From Pseudomonas putida (GTDB lineage Bacteria > Pseudomonadota > Gammaproteobacteria > Pseudomonadales > Pseudomonadaceae), in NCBI RefSeq assembly GCF_016406145.1, contig NZ_CP066306.1:1984001-2048000 (forward strand): a DNA stretch of 64,000 nucleotides. Direction: 5' to 3'. The notes beneath the pieces were generated by a model, which had not been told where the DNA came from, searched no databases, and saw only the letters and a program-made list of their open reading frames with translations. Below are positions 40,972 through 50,104 of the stretch, in pieces. A program made the translations under genes and the position numbers. The first letter of the stretch is position 1; every line of letters begins with the position of its first letter.

Positions 40972-43182
40972 ATGAATGCAACCACGCGTGATAACGGTGG
41001 CCTTCGGCAGCGGGAGCTCGATGCCCTTGCCCGCGCCGAGCACGCCGATCCTTTTGCAGTACTTGGCCCCCATGGCGATGGCGCGGGCGGACTGTGGGTC
41101 CGGGCCTTCCTGCCAACTGCTCTGAATGCTCGGGTGCTGGCCCGTAATGACGGGCGGGTGCTTGCCGAAATGCAGCAGGGCAGCCTGCCCGGGCTGTTCA
41201 CCGCGCACCTCGATGATGCACAGCCGTACCTGCTGCAGATCGGCTGGGCCGGTGGCGAGCAGGTGACCGAAGACCCGTACAGCTTTGGCCCGCAGTTGGG
41301 CGACATGGACCTCCACCTGTTTGCCGAGGGTAACCACCGCGACCTGTCCGGGCGCTTTGGCGCCCAGCCCATTCAGGTCGACGGCGTCGATGGGGTGTGC
41401 TTTTCGGTATGGGCGCCCAATGCGCGGCGCGTGTCGGTGGTGGGCGACTTCAACAATTGGGACGGCCGTCGTCACCCGATGCGTCTACGGCACAGTGCCG
41501 GGGTGTGGGAGCTGTTCGTGCCGCGCCTGGGCGTAGGCGAAACCTACAAATTCGAGGTGCTGGGCAAGGAGGGCGTGCTGCCGCTGAAGGCCGACCCGCT
41601 TGCCCGTGCCACTGAGCTGCCGCCCAGCACGGCATCGAAAGTGGCCGGCGAACTCAGCCATTCATGGCAAGACCAGGAGTGGATGGAACACCGCGCCCAG
41701 CGCCATGCCTACAGTGCGCCGCTGTCGATCTATGAACTGCACCCAGGCTCCTGGCAGTGCGAGCTGGATGACCTGGGTGAAGTGTCGCGCTTCTACAATT
41801 GGCGCGAGCTGGCCGAGCGCCTGGTGCCCTACGTGCAGAAGCTCAACTTCACCCACATCGAGTTGCTGCCGATCATGGAGCATCCGTTCGGTGGCTCCTG
41901 GGGCTACCAGCCCTTGTCGATGTTCGCACCGACCTCGCGCTACGGCACGCCAGAAGACTTTGCCGCGTTCATCGACGCCTGCCACCAGGGCGGTATCGGT
42001 GTGATCCTCGACTGGGTGCCGGCGCATTTCCCTACGGACGAGCATGGCCTGGCGCGCTTCGACGGCACCGCCCTTTATGAGTACGACAACCCCCTGGAGG
42101 GTTTCCATCAGGACTGGAACACGCTGATCTACAACCTGGGCCGCAACGAAGTACGCGGTTTCATGCTGGCTTCAGCCCTGCACTGGCTCAAACACTTTCA
42201 CATCGATGGCCTACGGGTCGATGCGGTGGCCTCGATGCTGTACCGCGACTATTCGCGCAAGGCTGGCGAGTGGGTGCCCAACCGCCATGGAGGGCGCGAG
42301 AACCTGGAGGCCATCGATTTCATCCGCCACCTCAACGGTGTGGCCGCCCATGAAGCGCCGGGCGCGCTGATCATCGCCGAAGAATCCACCGCCTGGCCGG
42401 GTGTCAGTCAGCCCACCCAGCAAGGTGGCTTGGGCTTCGCCTACAAGTGGAACATGGGCTGGATGCACGACACCCTGCACTATATCCAGAATGACCCGGT
42501 GCACCGCAGCTATCACCACAACGAGATGAGCTTCGGCCTGATCTATGCCTATTCCGAACATTTCATCCTGCCCATTTCCCATGATGAAGTGGTGCACGGC
42601 AAGCATTCGCTGATCGACAAGATGCCCGGTGATCGTTGGCAGAAGTTCGCCAACCTGCGGGCTTACCTGACCTTTATGTGGACTCACCCGGGCAAGAAGC
42701 TGTTGTTCATGGGCTGTGAGTTCGGCCAATGGCGGGAATGGAACCATGACCACCAGTTGGACTGGTATCTGCTGCAGTACCCCGAGCACCAAGGCGTGCA
42801 ACGCCTGGTGGGTGACCTGAACCGGCTGTACCGTGAGCTGCCGGCATTGCATGAGCAAGATTGCCAGCCGCAGGGTTTCCAGTGGCTCATCGGTGATGAC
42901 GCGCAAAACTGTGTGTATGCCTGGCTGCGCTGGAGCAGCAATGGTGAGCCATTGCTGGTGGTGGCCAACTTCACCCCGGTACCGCGCGAGGGGTATCGGA
43001 TCGGCGTGCCGTTCGGTGAGCGCTGGCAAGAGCTGCTCAACAGCGACGCCGAACTGTACGCCGGGTCGAATGTGGGCAACCTGGGCGCGGTGGAGAGTGA
43101 TGAGGTCGCCAGCCACGGGCAACCGCTGTCGCTGGCCCTGAACCTGCCACCGCTGGGTGTACTGGTGATGAAACCCGCCTGA
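40972..43182 (+). CDS. glgB: 1,4-alpha-glucan branching enzyme
   Basis: 736 residues, close to the E. coli enzyme. An N-terminal N1/CBM48 pair (about 20-215, [25 protein letters not shown]) precedes the GH13 barrel. [25 protein letters not shown] (nucleophile), [11 protein letters not shown] (acid/base) and [13 protein letters not shown] are visible. It introduces alpha-1,6 branches into linear glucan. The start ATG follows immediately after the treS stop, with GGGGAG for ribosome binding inside treS. A REP-type hairpin follows the gene. Confidence 0.96.
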   Translation: MNATTRDNGGLRQRELDALARAEHADPFAVLGPHGDGAGGLWVRAFLPTALNARVLARNDGRVLAEMQQGSLPGLFTAHLDDAQPYLLQIGWAGGEQVTEDPYSFGPQLGDMDLHLFAEGNHRDLSGRFGAQPIQVDGVDGVCFSVWAPNARRVSVVGDFNNWDGRRHPMRLRHSAGVWELFVPRLGVGETYKFEVLGKEGVLPLKADPLARATELPPSTASKVAGELSHSWQDQEWMEHRAQRHAYSAPLSIYELHPGSWQCELDDLGEVSRFYNWRELAERLVPYVQKLNFTHIELLPIMEHPFGGSWGYQPLSMFAPTSRYGTPEDFAAFIDACHQGGIGVILDWVPAHFPTDEHGLARFDGTALYEYDNPLEGFHQDWNTLIYNLGRNEVRGFMLASALHWLKHFHIDGLRVDAVASMLYRDYSRKAGEWVPNRHGGRENLEAIDFIRHLNGVAAHEAPGALIIAEESTAWPGVSQPTQQGGLGFAYKWNMGWMHDTLHYIQNDPVHRSYHHNEMSFGLIYAYSEHFILPISHDEVVHGKHSLIDKMPGDRWQKFANLRAYLTFMWTHPGKKLLFMGCEFGQWREWNHDHQLDWYLLQYPEHQGVQRLVGDLNRLYRELPALHEQDCQPQGFQWLIGDDAQNCVYAWLRWSSNGEPLLVVANFTPVPREGYRIGVPFGERWQELLNSDAELYAGSNVGNLGAVESDEVASHGQPLSLALNLPPLGVLVMKPA

Positions 43183-43198
43183 TCCCTGGGTCTGAGTT

Positions 43199-43231
43199 GG
43201 CCTCTTGGCGGGCTTGTCCCGCGAAGAGGCC
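43199..43231. repeat. REP element / bidirectional terminator
   Basis: GGCCTCTTgGCGGG-cttg-tCCCGCgAAGAGGCC is a stem of the same REP type as at 22912-22950. It lies between the converging glgB and autotransporter-like genes. Confidence 0.7.
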
Positions 43232-43238
43232 ACACTGA

Positions 43239-44315
43239 TCACCAGCGCATCCTGACCCCCAGGCTGCCGATCAACCCGTTCAGATCGTTGTCATCCACAT
43301 CACTGCTGTAATCGGCACTGACAAACAACGCCATGGAAGGTGTCACCCGCGCCACCAGGCCCAATCCCAGTTCCACCGTGGTCGAATAGCGCGAGCCGGA
43401 GATCTTGTCGACCTGGTCCAGCTTGACCTCGTCGGCATCGCTGAAGTCATACCAGACGTTGGTCCGCACATAGGGTTCGATGGGCATGCCCCGCACTTCG
43501 TAGCGCCCGGACAACTTGGCACCGACCCGGCCGCTCCACGTAGGCTGGCTGTCGAACGCCTGCAGCGTCTCTTCCTGCACCTGGTTGCCAGGGAAGAACT
43601 GCTGGTTGATCAATTGTGCCTGTGGCTCGATCACCCAACTGCCACCCAGGCGGATCGGGTAACCCCCCTCCACGGAAAACGTCATCGCATGGCCGCTGTC
43701 ATTCACCCGCTGCCCAGTCTCGCCCCGGCCCAGTACATCGATGCGCGTGCCCATGGCTACAGCGTCCACGTGCCAGCCCTGCTCATGGGTCATGCTCCAG
43801 TACACCCCCAGGCTCTCGCCGCTGAGGTTCACTGCATTACGCTGCTTGTCGCCTAGCATCACACGGCTGCCCTTCAAGCTGCTTTGCAGATTGTTGTGCC
43901 CCACGAAAATGCCCGCGCGATGCACATTGCCGCCGCTGGTTTCACGCACGAACAGGTCCGGGCCAATCGTCAGTTGCTGGCTGGGTGCTTCCAGCTGTTC
44001 GGGGGCCTGAGCACCCGGGCGAGGTGTGCCCGGGAAAAACTGCGCCCATTGGCTGGCAATCAGGTCGGGAGCCAGCGGGCCATGTCGCTCGGCCATCTTG
44101 TTGCTGAAGGCTGTCAGCGTACCCAGGCTCAGGCCGCTGGCGCTGACCGGGTCAAGCGACAGTTGCGCCATTGCCGGTTGCTGCAGGAACAGGGGCGAGC
44201 TGGGGTCGTCCAGCAATGGGAAGGCGAAGGTTTCCACCGGGGTTGCCAGAAGCATCGACGTGGAAACCGCGTAGAAAATACGGTCGAAGCGCATCGGGTT
44301 CGAGGTGCTTTTCAT
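43239..44315 (-). CDS. barrel-only autotransporter-domain outer membrane protein
   Basis: 358 residues from ATG 44315, chosen for AGGAG seven bases upstream. The signal peptide covers about residues 1-33 (FYAVSTSMLLATPVETFAF). A short linker (35-120) follows, then an autotransporter-type beta-barrel (about 120-358) with alternating strands such as RAGIFVGHNN, LGVYWSMTHEQGWHVDAVAMGTRID, and a terminal strand LIGSLGVRMRW ending in Trp. There is no beta-helix passenger. Only the translocator remains, so it may be an outer membrane protein in its own right or a remnant. It lies between the two trehalose/glucan operons. Confidence 0.78.
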   Translation of the reverse strand: MKSTSNPMRFDRIFYAVSTSMLLATPVETFAFPLLDDPSSPLFLQQPAMAQLSLDPVSASGLSLGTLTAFSNKMAERHGPLAPDLIASQWAQFFPGTPRPGAQAPEQLEAPSQQLTIGPDLFVRETSGGNVHRAGIFVGHNNLQSSLKGSRVMLGDKQRNAVNLSGESLGVYWSMTHEQGWHVDAVAMGTRIDVLGRGETGQRVNDSGHAMTFSVEGGYPIRLGGSWVIEPQAQLINQQFFPGNQVQEETLQAFDSQPTWSGRVGAKLSGRYEVRGMPIEPYVRTNVWYDFSDADEVKLDQVDKISGSRYSTTVELGLGLVARVTPSMALFVSADYSSDVDDNDLNGLIGSLGVRMRW

Positions 44316-44732
44316 GGCGGATCTCCTGTGTTTTTGTTGTACAGCCCAAGGACCTGGCCTGTTGTCACGAGCTGTACGGCAAAACACAGGGCGACCCAAA
44401 CCAGTACGCCAGCCTTCTCAAGCACGCACGAAGGCGCGAGCTAAAGGCCCGGCGCAATTTTTTTACGACTAGATAATCTTTAGCTAAGGAGAGGTAAGGG
44501 CTTGCGTCAAGAAAGTGTTAAACAGGCGAGGGGTATTGGGGCGCAGCGTTAACGCCATGATTTTCAGCGAAAACCCTGCTTGCATAGCGGCGTTCGCTAT
44601 TTGCTGCACCCTGGCTATGCCGAATCATTGCTAGCACCGCTGTTACGCCGGGTCGGGGCCGTGCGTCCAAGGTGGCAAGGCACAGCAGGCCCTGAGATCC
44701 GTTCGATCCAGGGCCGGTGAGCCAACACCGGC
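44316..44732. other. intergenic region between the autotransporter-like gene and glgX
   Basis: About 415 bases. It must contain the autotransporter promoter. TTGACG on the minus strand near 44515 is a possible -35, but no well-spaced -10 follows. An A/T-rich segment (44455-44485) and the hairpin at 44688-44715 are the only other notable items. No open frame with a ribosome site was found. Confidence 0.4.
44688..44715 (-). terminator. hairpin downstream of glgX
   Basis: GGCCCTG...CAGGGCC with nested GATC/GATC arms, 18 bases after the glgX stop. It lacks a T run, so termination may be Rho-assisted. Confidence 0.45.
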
Positions 44733-46886
44733 TCAGTCCTCCTCGCGCTGCAGCACCATCAGCAGCATCGAGCGCCCCTGGACCTGGAACGTGCTGTCGA
44801 ACGGCAAGTGCTGGCCCTTGCGCAGTTCCGGCCGGTCGGTGTCCACCAGGCAGCTCCAGTAGTCACCGTCCGGTACCGTCGGCAGCAGGAACGGCACCAC
44901 ATCGTGATGCGCATTGACGATCAGCAGCACAGTCGCCTCCGAACCCGGCCGGGCGATGCCACTGACCTGGGCGCGGCCGTCGATCAGCATGCCCAGGCAG
45001 CGCCCATGCGGATCTTCCCACTGCTCCACACTCATCTCGCTGCCGTCAGGCGCCAGCCAGGTCACGTCCTTGACCCCGATGGCCTCGTTGTAGTCGCCGA
45101 CCAGAAAGCGTGAGCGGCGCAGCACCGGGTAGGCCAGGCGCAGGCGAGTCAGGCGCTTGACGAAGGCCAGCAGGTCTTTGCCCTCTTCGTCCAGGTCCCA
45201 GTTGACCCAGCCGATCTCGCTGTCTTGGCAATAGGCATTGTTGTTGCCGTGCTGGGTGCGGCTGAACTCGTCGCCAGCGACGATCATGGGCGTGCCTTGG
45301 GCCAGCAGCAGGGTGGCGAAGAAGTTGCGCATCTGGCGCATGCGCAGGGCATTGATTTCCGGGTCGTCGGTGGGGCCTTCCGCGCCACAGTTCCACGACA
45401 GGTTGTTGTCGGTGCCGTCCTGGTTGTTCTCGTCGTTGTCTTCGTTGTGTTTGCCGTTGTACGACACCAGATCGCGCAGGGTGAAACCGTCGTGGGCAGT
45501 GACGAAGTTGACCGAGGCATAGGGGCGCCGGCCGCGGTTGTTGAACATGTCGCCCGAGGCGGTCATGCGCGAGGCGAAGTCGGCCAGCTGGCCTTCGTCG
45601 CCTTTCCAGAAGGCGCGCACGGTGTCGCGGAAGCGGTCGTTCCATTCCGCCCAGCCCGGTGCGAAGTTGCCCACCTGATAACCACCTGGGCCGCAGTCCC
45701 ATGGCTCGGCGATCAGCTTGACCTGGCTGAGCATCGGGTCCTGACGACAGGCGACGAGGAACCCGTGGCGTTCGCTGTAGCCGTCGTGGTAACGGCCCAG
45801 GATGGTTGCCAGGTCAAAGCGGAAGCCGTCCACGTGCATCTCGCCAGCCCAGTAGCGCAGCGAATCGGTCACCAGTTGCAGCACGCACGGGTGGCTGAGG
45901 TCCAGGGTGTTGCCGGTGCCGGAATCGTTGATGTAATAGCGTTTGTCATCGGGCATCAGCCGATAGTACGAGGCGTTGTCGATGCCGCGCATGGACAGCG
46001 TGGGGCCGCGCTCGTTGCCCTCGGCGGTGTGGTTGTAGACCACATCGAGGATCACTTCGAGGCCGGCGTCGTGCAGGTGCGCGACCATTTCCTTGAACTC
46101 GGCGATCTTGCCACTGGCCAGGTAACGCGGGTGCGGCGCGAAGAAGGCGATGCTGTTGTAGCCCCAGTAATTGTTAAGGCCTTTGTCCAGCAGGTGCTGG
46201 TCATTGACGAAGGCGTGGATCGGTAGCAGCTCGATGCTCGACACGCCAAGGTCCTTGATGTGCTTGAGCAACTCGTCATTGGCAAGGCCGGCGAACGTGC
46301 CGCGCAGATTTTCCGGCACGGCCGGGTGGCGCATGCTGATGCCGCGGGCATGCGCTTCATAGATGATGGTGCGCTCCCAGGGGATTTGTACACGCTGGTC
46401 GCGGCCCCATGTGAAGGCCGGGTCGATGACTTTGCATTTGGGCACGAAGGGCGCGCTGTCGCGCTCGTCGTACGACAGGTCACCGTCGGGGTGGCCGATG
46501 GTATAGCCGAACAGCGCCTCGGACCATTTCAGGCTGCCCACCAGTTGCTTGGCGTAGGGGTCGATCAGCAGTTTGTTGGGGTTGAAGCGGTGGCCGTTCT
46601 CTGGCTCGTAGGGGCCATAGACACGGTAGCCGTATACCAGGCCAGGGTGAGCGTCAGGCAGGTAGCCGTGGTAGATCTCGTCTGTGTACTCCGGCAGCTC
46701 GATGCGCTCAAGCTCCTGCTCCCCTGTGGAGTCGAACAGGCACAGCTCGACCTTGGTGGCGTTGGCTGAGAACAGGGCGAAGTTGACCCCCAGCCCATCC
46801 CAGGTGGCGCCGAGCGGGAAGGGCATGCCCTCGCGCAGGCGGGATGGTGCTATGGAGCGGGTTTTCTTGGGAATGCGGGGGCTCAT
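44733..46886 (-). CDS. glgX: glycogen debranching enzyme (isoamylase type)
   Basis: 717 residues. A CBM48 domain (about 15-120, PLGATWDGLGVNFALFSANATKVELCLFD) precedes the GH13 barrel. YEAHARGISMRHPAVPENLRGTFAGL, VVYNHTAEGNERGPTLS, DGFRFDLATILGR (nucleophile), LIAEPWDCGPGGYQVGNF (acid/base) and NFVTAHDGFTLRDL are all typical of GlgX. It hydrolyses alpha-1,6 branches, giving linear chains that TreY can use. It is the last gene of the minus-strand operon, separated from the DUF2934 gene by a REP pair. Confidence 0.95.
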   Translation of the reverse strand: MSPRIPKKTRSIAPSRLREGMPFPLGATWDGLGVNFALFSANATKVELCLFDSTGEQELERIELPEYTDEIYHGYLPDAHPGLVYGYRVYGPYEPENGHRFNPNKLLIDPYAKQLVGSLKWSEALFGYTIGHPDGDLSYDERDSAPFVPKCKVIDPAFTWGRDQRVQIPWERTIIYEAHARGISMRHPAVPENLRGTFAGLANDELLKHIKDLGVSSIELLPIHAFVNDQHLLDKGLNNYWGYNSIAFFAPHPRYLASGKIAEFKEMVAHLHDAGLEVILDVVYNHTAEGNERGPTLSMRGIDNASYYRLMPDDKRYYINDSGTGNTLDLSHPCVLQLVTDSLRYWAGEMHVDGFRFDLATILGRYHDGYSERHGFLVACRQDPMLSQVKLIAEPWDCGPGGYQVGNFAPGWAEWNDRFRDTVRAFWKGDEGQLADFASRMTASGDMFNNRGRRPYASVNFVTAHDGFTLRDLVSYNGKHNEDNDENNQDGTDNNLSWNCGAEGPTDDPEINALRMRQMRNFFATLLLAQGTPMIVAGDEFSRTQHGNNNAYCQDSEIGWVNWDLDEEGKDLLAFVKRLTRLRLAYPVLRRSRFLVGDYNEAIGVKDVTWLAPDGSEMSVEQWEDPHGRCLGMLIDGRAQVSGIARPGSEATVLLIVNAHHDVVPFLLPTVPDGDYWSCLVDTDRPELRKGQHLPFDSTFQVQGRSMLLMVLQREED

Positions 46887-46935
46887 GGTGGTCCTCGGGT
46901 GGCCGTAGGGAAGGGGACGGATGGTCCTTCAGCCC

Positions 46936-47024
46936 CGGCCCCATCGCCGGCAAGCCGGCTGCCACCGCAATCCCAGGGTCTTTGAGATCTCTGTGGGAGC
47001 CGGCTTGCCGGCGATAGGGCCGGG
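46936..47024. repeat. pair of inverted REP elements (BIME-like)
   Basis: Two copies of a GCCGGCTtGCCGGCGAt-type palindrome, at 46936-46968 and 46993-47024, lie in opposite orientation around a short AT-containing spacer. Their position inside the operon between the DUF2934 gene and glgX may reduce or stabilise the glgX transcript. Confidence 0.8.
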
Positions 47025-47030
47025 ACCGGC

Positions 47031-47312
47031 TTAGCCAGCAGCCGGCTTCTTCACCGCCTTGGGCTTTTTCGCAGCGGCCGGTTTCACCCCTGGCAGCGCC
47101 GCCGCCTTGGGCTCGGCAGGCGCTTTTGGCGCCGCCGCGACCTTGGGTTTAGCGGCGGCCTTCTTGCGCGGCGCGGCCTTGGGCGCCAGCGCCTCGGCCT
47201 CGGCCAGCTTGCGGGCCATGTCCCAGTGGCGCTCTTCCTCGCCTACAGGCTTACCCTCAGACTCCCAGATCTGGTAGGCAAATTCGCGAATACGCTTTTC
47301 ATCGACACTCAT
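47031..47312 (-). CDS. DUF2934 protein with Lys/Ala/Pro-rich tail
   Basis: 93 residues from ATG 47312 (AGGAG seven bases upstream; a second ATG three bases earlier is possible). Residues 1-40 (DEKRIREFAYQIWESEGKPVGEEERHWDMARKLAEAE) are a DUF2934 domain. From about 43 on the protein is a low-complexity histone H1-like tail of Ala, Lys and Pro (KKAAAKPK, KAVKKPAAG). DUF2934 genes often accompany trehalose/glucan operons, but the role is unknown. The tail could bind nucleic acid or other polyanions. It begins 17 bases after the treY stop. Confidence 0.82.
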   Translation of the reverse strand: MSVDEKRIREFAYQIWESEGKPVGEEERHWDMARKLAEAEALAPKAAPRKKAAAKPKVAAAPKAPAEPKAAALPGVKPAAAKKPKAVKKPAAG

Positions 47313-47329
47313 CATGACGCTCCTGATGC

Positions 47330-50104
47330 TCAAGATTGTTGTATCAACACATTGACCGGAAATTCCGACAGCACGGCGCTCAACATCAGCTCCTTTGAAG
47401 GGCTGACCACCGCGCTTGGGAAAAGTCCCATCGAGTTGGCAGGCGACAAGGCAAACGGCAGAATCACCCGGGTGTCGTCCCAGTTCTGTGCCGGGATCAA
47501 CGGTGTAGAAGCGCCGCCCAACAGGCCGCTGGCCAGGCGCGGGGCGACGACGATGGCGCGGTGTTCCTCACCCAGCCGGGCAAAGGCCACGACCTTGTCG
47601 GCATGGCGGCCCTGCACGTTCAGCGGCAGGTAGGCACCGCGGCGGAACAGCTCGGCGTGGGCCTGCCGGCAATCCAGCAGCCGCGCCACCAGCGCCTGCT
47701 TGATGCGGCCGTCGCGCCAGTGCGCCAGTAGCTCTGCCACGGGCAGGGCGTCGTCCAGCGTGCGACGCCTGCAAGCGTAGTCCACGGGGCGGCGGTTGTC
47801 GGGGTCGACCAGGCTGAAATCCCAGTACTCATTGCCCTGATAAAGGTCTGGCACGCCGGGCACGGTGCTGCGCAGCAAGGCCTGGACCAGGCCATTGAGG
47901 GCGCCGGGGGTGGCGATCGACTGCGCCGCGTCGGCCACGGACTGGCGTAACTGCTGGTTCTCGCGGTCGAGCAACAGGCCATCGACATAGGCGGCGCAGG
48001 CGGCCTCGTAGGCTTCGTTCGGGGCGTTCCAGCTGCTGCGCAGCTTGGCTTCGCGCAGCGCCTTCTGCTGCCATTGGCGGATGCGCCCGGCATAGTGCTG
48101 CAGGGCATTATCGTCGTGCAGGTCAAGGTCCAGGGGCCAACTGCCCAGCAGCGTCTGCAACAGCATTAACTCGTCGCCCGGGCTCGGCGCAACGCCGTCG
48201 TCCAACTGGTCACGCAGCGGTGCCGCCAGCTCGCGCCAGTGCTCCACGCGGCTGGCGAACCAGGGGCCGCGCTCACTGAGCACCGCCAGCCGCGCGCGGG
48301 TGTCTTCGCCGCGTTTGTGGTCATGGGTGGCGGTGGCCAGCAGGTTGTTGGGGAAGTCGCGCAGGCGGCGCTGGGCCTCGTTGTGGAAGTGTTCGGGGCT
48401 GGCACTGAAGCGCTCGGCCTCGAAGCCTACGTCATTGCGCGACAGCAGGCGGGCCGAGCGGTAGAAGGTGGTGTCTTCCACGGCCTTGGCGGCGCTGGGC
48501 GCGGTGAGCTGTTGAAAGCGCACGCAGGCATGGCGCAGGTGCTTGCGCGGCCGGCCGGGGGGCAGCGTGCGCCATGCCTGGCCGCCGAGCCATTGTTCAA
48601 GCTGCTCGAGCAGCGGCCAATCTGCTTCGCTGAGGTCGTGGCGGGCATGGGCCAAGGCCTGCTGGAAGAATTTCTCGTCTTCGGCCGGGCGGCCGCAAGC
48701 ATTGAAATACGTGCGGTACACCGGGTAGTGGGCGACCAGCGCCTGCAACGCGCGGCGGATCGCCCCAAGGGTCAGGTCGCGGGTCATCAAGTCGTCGCGC
48801 GCGACTTGCAGCAGCGCCTGGGCCACCGACTCGCAGTCGCCGGCCAAGCTGGCATTGAGCACCAGATGCCGGGCCTGGCGGACTTCCTCCGGGAAGTCCG
48901 GACGTTCGCTGACAGTGGCCCACAGCTCGGTCAACGGCGCTTCGCCAGCGGGGTCGTGCTGCAGCAGCGAGACCTGATTCATGAACTCGTAGCCGGTGGT
49001 ACCGTCGGTGAGCCAGTCGCGATGCAGGTGTTCATCGGTGCCGAGAATCTTCTCGACGTAAATCGGGAAATGCTCAAGCGCCGCATTGAGGGGGCGCCTG
49101 GCAAGCAGACCGTCGACCCGCCGGCGCAGCTTGCGGCAATAACCGCGTGGGTCGGCCAGGCCGTCGATATGATCGATACGCAGGCCATCGACCAACCCGC
49201 GTTCAATCAGCTCGAACAGCTTGGCATGGGTCGCCTCGAATACCACCGAGCGCTCTACGCGCAGACCGCCCAGCTCGTTGATGTCGAAGAAACGCCGCCA
49301 GTTGATGTCGTCGGCGGCAGTGCGCCAGCTGGCCAGGCGGTAGGTTTGGCGTTCCAGCAGCAGGTGCAGGCGTTTGAAGCCGCTCTCGGTGCGGCTATCG
49401 AAGGCAAGCAGTGCAGACTGCAGGTCGGCGCCCTCGCGCACCAGGCGGGCCAGCTCGGCCTGCACCGGCAAAGCCGCTGTCAGCGGGTCGGCTGCATCGT
49501 TCAGTGCGGTGAAGTGCTCGGCCAGGCGCTGCAGGACAGGTTCGGGGCTCAGGGACAGAATCCAGCCATAGTCAACCGGGCAGATCGGGAAGCGGTGCTC
49601 GTAATGGGCCACCTGCAGCACGCCGTGCTGCTGGTCAAACTCCAGCGGAATTTCGCCATTTTTCAGCGCTGCGCCATAGTCGCAGCCCAAAAACGGCAGC
49701 AACAGCTGGCCGGCCAGCAGGGGGTCGCTGGAGTGCCACTGGATATCGAAGAACTCGGCGTAGGGGCTGCGCCGCCCCCACGCCAGCAAGCTTTGCCACC
49801 AGGGGTTATCGGCGCCGCCGACAGCCATGTGGTTGGAGACGGTGTCCAGGATCAGGCCCATGCCGTGCTGGCGCAAGGCGGCCACGAGCCGCTCCAGGGC
49901 GGCCTCGCCACCGAGCTCCGGGTTGACCTGGGTCGGGTCGACCACATCGTAACCGTGGCGCGAGCCGGCGCGGGCCTTGAGGATCGGCGAGGCATACAGG
50001 TGGCTGATGCCCAACTGGGCAAAATAGGGCACTAGCGGCAGTGCATGGTCGAGGGTGAAATCGCTGTGGAACTGCAGACGCAGTGTGGCGGACAACGGCT
50101 TCAT
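47330..50104 (-). CDS. treY: malto-oligosyltrehalose synthase
   Basis: 924 residues, GH13 subfamily 26. ATLRLQFHSDFTLDHALPLVPYFAQLGISHLYASPILKAR at the N terminus is the family signature. VDGLRIDHIDGLADPRGY near 245 holds the nucleophile Asp, and YVEKILGTDEHL the acid/base Glu. It converts the reducing end of malto-oligosaccharides into a trehalose unit, which TreZ then releases. Its ATG overlaps the malQ stop (ATGA). Confidence 0.95.
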   Translation of the reverse strand: MKPLSATLRLQFHSDFTLDHALPLVPYFAQLGISHLYASPILKARAGSRHGYDVVDPTQVNPELGGEAALERLVAALRQHGMGLILDTVSNHMAVGGADNPWWQSLLAWGRRSPYAEFFDIQWHSSDPLLAGQLLLPFLGCDYGAALKNGEIPLEFDQQHGVLQVAHYEHRFPICPVDYGWILSLSPEPVLQRLAEHFTALNDAADPLTAALPVQAELARLVREGADLQSALLAFDSRTESGFKRLHLLLERQTYRLASWRTAADDINWRRFFDINELGGLRVERSVVFEATHAKLFELIERGLVDGLRIDHIDGLADPRGYCRKLRRRVDGLLARRPLNAALEHFPIYVEKILGTDEHLHRDWLTDGTTGYEFMNQVSLLQHDPAGEAPLTELWATVSERPDFPEEVRQARHLVLNASLAGDCESVAQALLQVARDDLMTRDLTLGAIRRALQALVAHYPVYRTYFNACGRPAEDEKFFQQALAHARHDLSEADWPLLEQLEQWLGGQAWRTLPPGRPRKHLRHACVRFQQLTAPSAAKAVEDTTFYRSARLLSRNDVGFEAERFSASPEHFHNEAQRRLRDFPNNLLATATHDHKRGEDTRARLAVLSERGPWFASRVEHWRELAAPLRDQLDDGVAPSPGDELMLLQTLLGSWPLDLDLHDDNALQHYAGRIRQWQQKALREAKLRSSWNAPNEAYEAACAAYVDGLLLDRENQQLRQSVADAAQSIATPGALNGLVQALLRSTVPGVPDLYQGNEYWDFSLVDPDNRRPVDYACRRRTLDDALPVAELLAHWRDGRIKQALVARLLDCRQAHAELFRRGAYLPLNVQGRHADKVVAFARLGEEHRAIVVAPRLASGLLGGASTPLIPAQNWDDTRVILPFALSPANSMGLFPSAVVSPSKELMLSAVLSEFPVNVLIQQS

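Noticed and set aside
44500..44670. integron attC-like or recombination site near GTTAACGCC
   Set aside because: The inverse core and core sites RYYYAAC/GTTRRRY cannot be paired, and no cassette or integrase is present.
48239..50035. 598-codon plus-strand open frame
   Set aside because: It mirrors treY on the minus strand; composition is that of a shadow frame.
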